8,986 nt of DNA, taken from MGOM01 sp035455265 (lineage in GTDB: Bacteria > Chloroflexota > Anaerolineae > Anaerolineales > E44-bin32). The notes beneath the pieces are model-generated. The model searched no databases. It was not told where the DNA came from and saw only the letters and a list, made by a program, of their open reading frames with translations. Positions 5,741-8,986 of this stretch are shown piece by piece. Each line of letters opens with the position of its first letter. Position 1 is the stretch's first letter. Position numbers and translations under genes: made by a program. Where the stretch lies: positions 1 through 8,986 of the forward strand of contig DATIFK010000105.1 in assembly GCA_035455265.1 (NCBI GenBank). The letters run 5' to 3'.

Positions 5741-5770
5741 AAAACAAGAACCCCCGCGAGGGGGTTCCTT
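5741..5770. terminator. Bidirectional intrinsic terminator between nucleoside hydrolase and tRNA-Phe
   Basis: GAACCCCC (5748-5755) pairs perfectly with GGGGGTTC (5760-5767) around the tetraloop GCGA. On the minus strand the stem is followed by TTGTTTTG, a good T-tract, so it ends the tRNA-Phe transcript 20 bases after the tRNA. On the plus strand TTGTT follows, weaker but usable for the convergent gene run ending at 5683. Confidence 0.8.
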
Positions 5771-5786
5771 GTTCGAGGTTGGGAGG

Positions 5787-5859
5787 TGCCGAGAGCCAGA
5801 ATCGAACTGGCGACACCGCGATTTTCAGTCGCGTGCTCTACCAACTGAGCTATCTCGGC
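5787..5859 (-). tRNA. tRNA-Phe (anticodon GAA)
   Basis: The 73-nt cloverleaf has acceptor stem GCCGAGA/TCTCGGC, D-arm with AGCTCAGTTGGTAGAGC, anticodon stem CGCGA/TCGCG around loop CTGAAAA with GAA at 5826-5824, and T-arm GCCAG TTCGATT CTGGC. The discriminator is A. CCT follows, so CCA is not encoded. It lies 34 bases after the stop of the GH-like lipoprotein gene and has its own promoter and terminator. Confidence 0.97.
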
Positions 5860-5869
5860 GGGCGAGCGG

Positions 5870-5897
5870 ATTGTACCGTATCCGCGAGGGCTGTCAA
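5870..5897 (-). promoter_or_regulatory. Strong promoter of tRNA-Phe, overlapping the preceding gene's stop codon
   Basis: On the minus strand a perfect TTGACA (5897-5892), a 16-base spacer and TACAAT (5875-5870) form a near-consensus sigma70-type promoter. Transcription would start a few bases before the mature tRNA 5' end at 5859. The TGA within TTGACA is the stop codon (5896-5894) of the GH-like lipoprotein gene. Confidence 0.85.
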
Positions 5898-7558
5898 GAA
5901 CTCCCGTCTACGGGGTACAAAAACGCAGGCGCGGATCCCACATGGAGCTCGACCACGTTCTGCGTGAGCGGAAGCGACTCGCGCCTCGGCGTGTCTCCCT
6001 CCGTGATCGTCCACTCGACGTCGGCCCCGCTCGCTCCGGGGATCGTCAGTCGCACGGGGCGGGTCGGCATCGGCTGGCCCGGGAGCCACAGCCCCACGTC
6101 GGCCCACACGACGTAGGCCGACCTTCCATCGGCAAGCTCCACAGCGTACACGTACGTCTTCTCGTCGTAGCCTGCGACGCGTTCCACGCGGGTTGACTCC
6201 TTCAGCAGCGTCGCCACCTGCTGGAGGGCGTAGAACGAGGGCCTGATCCCGATCAGAGTCTTCGTCAGCATGTTGCGGTCGAGCATGCCTTGCCAGGGAC
6301 TGGTGCCGGCGCCGCCCAGAGTGAGCAACATCAGCGGCTCCCAATCCTCGACGTTGCCCATGTTGATGCCGGCCAGGCCCTCACCGGCCGCGACCATGAT
6401 CTTGCGCACCGTGCCCGCCGCCGACTCGGCTCGGATCCACCGAATGGCCTCGTCATGATCAGGGTCTTTGGAGTCCGCCAACGCCGATAGGGCCGCGGCA
6501 ACCTCGCAGCGGTCCGCCTCCGTGGCCGGATAGGCCAGGATGCTCGTGTTCGGTCCGCCGGGACAGGACGCCGGGCCGTAGCCGTTCAGCGTCGTCCCAC
6601 CCCACGTGTCGCCGATCCAGATCGGCCGGTCGTAGCCTCGACGGGCCATCTCCTGACGCAGCCAGGCTACCGTCGGGATGATCTCGGTGTAGTCCGCCAG
6701 GGCGTGGACGTCGAGGATGTCGAACAACTCCGGGTGGTCGAGCACCAGGGCGATATCCGCCGGGGACTTGTCGAACACGCGCGGATCGGGGTCGGCCAGT
6801 CGCCGGGCGACCTCGTCCGCGGTGGGATAAGCGTCGAAGATGGTGGCCAGCAGCAGGGCGGCGTTCATCATCTGCGCCTCAGGATTGGCGCGCTTCACCG
6901 CGGCGTACGCCAGCCCGGCCATGTGGATGTAGGACTCGGCATCACCGGGCACGTAGGTCGAGAACTCGGGCTCGAAGCCGTACAGCAGCACGGGGTAGAG
7001 CAACCCTGGCATGTCGTCCGTGCCGTCGGCATCGTATCGTTCGACGTAGGCCTGGACGTACGCGCTGAAGTCGGCCTCGTACTCGGGCTTGACGGTTGTA
7101 TCGCCGCGATGGATGGGGGGCTTCGGCGGATCGACGCTGGCCCAAGGGCTCTCGTCGCGGAGCATCAGGGTCAGATGGCGAAACCCAGCCTCCTGGAAAG
7201 CCTTCACGAAGCGATCAATCGGCCCCCAGCGATAGGCGCCATCTTCCTGGGGCTGGACGGCGTTCCACGCGCCCAGATCGGGATATGGCTTGGCCGATGT
7301 GGCGCCCGAGTCACGAAAGGTCGGGGCGGCCTCGGGATAGGCATACTCGATCCCGATCCACATGCGACCCGAGGTTGCCGGTTGCGGCGAGGGACCAGGA
7401 ATCGTCGGCAGGTTCGCGGGTTGCGCCGTTGGCTGCGCCGATGGCCCGCCACAGGCCCAAGCCGCAGCGGCCAGTAGAACCCCAATCATCGCAATCTTCC
7501 GAGCACGTCCCAGGCCTGAGCGCGGTGCTCGAGATGCGATATCACCGGTTGTCATCAT
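5894..7558 (-). CDS. Glycoside-hydrolase-like (TIM-barrel) lipoprotein
   Basis: The 554-residue product starts at ATG 7558 behind GGGAGG. It has a basic N-region, a hydrophobic stretch at about 22-34 and a probable lipobox AWAC with Cys36, then a Pro/Gln/Thr linker to about 64. The body reads as a (beta/alpha)8 glycosidase-type barrel: WIGIEYAYP near 67-75, RWGPIDRFVKAFQEAGF (110-126), LTLMLRDESPWAS (129-141), GFEPEF (194-199) as the likely acid/base region, DILDVHALADY (280-290), and PIWIGDTWGG (312-321) where retaining enzymes usually have the nucleophile Glu. From about 455 a beta-rich tail (YVYAVEL, AYVVWADVG) resembles the C-terminal sandwich of such enzymes. Substrate and exact GH family are not recognisable, and the Asp at 317 leaves activity in doubt. 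Its start overlaps the HAD gene by 17 bases, so the two are probably coupled. Confidence 0.8.
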   Translation of the reverse strand: MMTTGDIASRAPRSGLGRARKIAMIGVLLAAAAWACGGPSAQPTAQPANLPTIPGPSPQPATSGRMWIGIEYAYPEAAPTFRDSGATSAKPYPDLGAWNAVQPQEDGAYRWGPIDRFVKAFQEAGFRHLTLMLRDESPWASVDPPKPPIHRGDTTVKPEYEADFSAYVQAYVERYDADGTDDMPGLLYPVLLYGFEPEFSTYVPGDAESYIHMAGLAYAAVKRANPEAQMMNAALLLATIFDAYPTADEVARRLADPDPRVFDKSPADIALVLDHPELFDILDVHALADYTEIIPTVAWLRQEMARRGYDRPIWIGDTWGGTTLNGYGPASCPGGPNTSILAYPATEADRCEVAAALSALADSKDPDHDEAIRWIRAESAAGTVRKIMVAAGEGLAGINMGNVEDWEPLMLLTLGGAGTSPWQGMLDRNMLTKTLIGIRPSFYALQQVATLLKESTRVERVAGYDEKTYVYAVELADGRSAYVVWADVGLWLPGQPMPTRPVRLTIPGASGADVEWTITEGDTPRRESLPLTQNVVELHVGSAPAFLYPVDGSS

Positions 7559-8723
7559 GCAGCGCCTCCCGCAGGGCCGGCTGGATCGTGTCGAATACCC
7601 GAGCGCCAAGGCTCTCCAGGGCGCGCGATTTCTCGGGGCTCTGAGCGATCCCGTACAACTTCAGATCCACATCCACCCCGATGGCGGCCAACGTTTCTCG
7701 CGCCGCCAGCGCGCCCCTCATCCCCTTGGCCGCGTCCTCGAAGACGGCCACACGTGCTCCTTGAAACGGTACCCAAAGGTCCGCCGTTTCGCCCGCCGTC
7801 ACCAACGTGTGCGCCGCGGCGAGAGCATCTTCCACATCGCCGTCGACGCACGCCCGGAGTCCCGCCAGGATGTGGACTGGCGAGGGTTTGAGATAGGCAT
7901 TCGACGGCAATCCGTTCCTCTCGGCAAACCACCCGAGGGCGCCGGAGGAGATGAACGGCCATCCATCCAAACCGGCGACGTGGATTCCGATTTCTGCCTC
8001 TGGGGTGTTGAACAACCTCCCGGGAGATCGAGACGGCCGATTGGTGATGATGGCCGCATGGTGCCGATCGGCCTTCCTCCACGCGTCCAGTCGCGACCGC
8101 TCAGACGAGGACAGGGTGGGGCGGTCGCGGGTGGCGAGCATGCCGAGCGTGCCGAGCACTCCCGGGCGAGCGTAGATCTGGCTGTACAGGTCGCTGCCGA
8201 GGTTGAGCTCCTGGATCATATGGAACGTCAAGGACCGCTGCGGGTCACGGGCTTGATGCAGGACTCGGTCCAGGACCTCGATTTGGGCGGTCGAAAGAGG
8301 TCTTTCCGGCGCCACTAGACGTTCGTAGGCCAGGTCGAGGGGGCGCTCGACCCGCCCGCGGCCGTCGGCCAGCGCCAGGACGAACGCGCGGAAGTCGGGC
8401 AGGGGCAGGCCATGCGGCGCAGCGAGGGGCAGCGGAAGCCGCTCGGGCAGGGTGAGCTGCGAGTTGGCTTGCCACGCGCGCGCCAGCAGAAGGGCGGTGC
8501 ACAGCGCGGAAGAATCCCATTCGGCCGTGATGTCGAGCGACTCGAAGAGGTCGATCTCGGATTGGGACAGCCGCACCGGGCCGAAACCCAGGCCGGAGGC
8601 GATGAGGGCGACCGCCTGGCGCAGAGACTCGTAGTAGCCCTCGGACGTCAACAGGACGGCGTCCAGGTCGAAGAGAAGAATCTCTCTCGACTTGCGCCCG
8701 CCCTGTTCGCCGCGCGGCGTCAC
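7542..8723 (-). CDS. HAD-superfamily hydrolase-like protein with a large cap insert
   Basis: The 393-residue protein carries the four haloacid-dehalogenase motifs. Motif I is LLFDLDAVLL with Asp19 and Asp21 (Ala in place of the usual Gly after the second Asp). Motif II is IITN with Thr227, motif III is the Lys of YLKPSP (Lys279), and motif IV is VFEDAAKG with Glu329 and Asp330. About 200 residues lie between motifs I and II, a large cap domain of mostly helical sequence that would shape substrate choice. HAD proteins are usually phosphatases or phosphomutases; the substrate is not evident. There is no signal peptide, so it is cytoplasmic. The GTG start at 8723 has no clear ribosome binding site but overlaps the previous gene's stop as GTGA, which indicates translational coupling. 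The GH-like lipoprotein follows with a 17-base overlap. Confidence 0.85.
   Translation of the reverse strand: MTPRGEQGGRKSREILLFDLDAVLLTSEGYYESLRQAVALIASGLGFGPVRLSQSEIDLFESLDITAEWDSSALCTALLLARAWQANSQLTLPERLPLPLAAPHGLPLPDFRAFVLALADGRGRVERPLDLAYERLVAPERPLSTAQIEVLDRVLHQARDPQRSLTFHMIQELNLGSDLYSQIYARPGVLGTLGMLATRDRPTLSSSERSRLDAWRKADRHHAAIITNRPSRSPGRLFNTPEAEIGIHVAGLDGWPFISSGALGWFAERNGLPSNAYLKPSPVHILAGLRACVDGDVEDALAAAHTLVTAGETADLWVPFQGARVAVFEDAAKGMRGALAARETLAAIGVDVDLKLYGIAQSPEKSRALESLGARVFDTIQPALREALHDDNR
7565..7570 (-). promoter_or_regulatory. Ribosome binding site fixing the 7558 start
   Basis: GGGAGG on the minus strand ends six bases before ATG 7558, within the final codons of the HAD gene. It rules out the longer frame that begins at 7609 and favours the first of the two adjacent ATG codons (7558 and 7555). 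Confidence 0.75.
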
Positions 8724-8986
8724 GGCATCACCGTGTCGTCGAGCCGAAGTTCAGCCAACTCGAGCCACTGGGTTTCGGTGGAGGGCAGCACGCCGAAGCG
8801 GACGCCGTCGCGCCGCGACAGGACGGCAAACTGATTGTCGATCCACACGACGAAACCCAGTGGAGGATCGGGAGGTTGATTCGCGCGCAACACAACTTCC
8901 CCGTCTACCAGGAACTCAGCGTTGGTGGCATTCCAGACGAGGTCGTAGGTGTGCCAGTCGGACAGGTCGACGTCGAGCCTCGTTTC
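8720..8986 (-). CDS. C-terminal part of a ConA/GH16-like protein (5' end outside window)
   Basis: Read leftward from the right edge, 88 residues are open and end at TGA 8722-8720. The motif WHTYDLVWN at residues 11-19, followed by AEFLVDGEVVLR, is typical of the beta-sandwich of laminarinase/GH16-type and LamG-like proteins, where it forms two adjacent strands. FVVWIDNQFAV and a final WLELAELRLDD close the fold. Catalytic residues would lie upstream, out of view, so enzyme versus binding domain cannot be decided. It is a second ConA-like protein in the window, besides the one at 2439-3095. Its stop overlaps the GTG of the HAD gene by four bases, placing it in the same operon as the HAD and GH-like proteins. 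Confidence 0.75.
   Translation of the reverse strand, partial: ETRLDVDLSDWHTYDLVWNATNAEFLVDGEVVLRANQPPDPPLGFVVWIDNQFAVLSRRDGVRFGVLPSTETQWLELAELRLDDTVMP

Noticed and set aside
7362..8318. 318-codon open frame on the plus strand
   Set aside because: It is antisense to the GH-like and HAD genes, both of which show clear family motifs, and has no motifs of its own.

Overview
This window looks like a high-GC bacterial chromosome segment, most likely Chloroflexota (Anaerolineae-type). The signs are a LuxR-family LAL/MalT-type regulator, several lipoproteins with Pro/Thr/Ala/Gln-rich linkers after the lipobox, frequent GTG/TTG starts, tRNA genes that do not encode CCA, and heptad CCAGTTT-type repeats. 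The phylum is an inference from style, not from a search.

Layout. Bases 1-1520 (minus) hold the N-terminal 506 residues of an ATP-dependent LAL regulator that runs off the left edge. Bases 1521-2019 have no convincing gene but hold a 10-bp tandem repeat, two hairpins, a 19-bp copy of the 3' end of tRNA-Cys and seven GANTC sites. Bases 2020-2264 carry tRNA-Cys(GCA) and tRNA-Gly(GCC) on the minus strand, separated by a long inverted/heptad repeat and driven by a near-consensus promoter. A divergent promoter then starts a plus-strand gene run (2439-5683): a ConA-like lectin-fold lipoprotein, a small one-pass membrane protein, a CcrM-type adenine DNA methyltransferase and a lipoprotein nucleoside hydrolase. 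The last three junctions are tight or overlapping. A bidirectional hairpin terminator (about 5741-5770) separates this run from the convergent tRNA-Phe(GAA).

Bases 5894-8986 are a compact minus-strand operon: the C-terminus of another ConA/GH16-like protein (off the right edge), a large-cap HAD-family protein, and a glycoside-hydrolase-like lipoprotein. These are joined by a 4-base GTGA overlap and a 17-base overlap. The stop codon of the last gene lies inside the -35 hexamer of the tRNA-Phe promoter.

Functionally, the window combines cell-surface carbohydrate or nucleoside handling (four exported or lectin/glycosidase-like proteins), an orphan DNA methyltransferase with no restriction partner in view, and housekeeping tRNAs. 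No CRISPR array, transposase, integrase or complete defence system is visible. The least explained parts are the 500-bp spacer at 1521-2019, the methyltransferase's operon partners, and the altered active-site motifs in the nucleoside hydrolase and the GH-like protein.
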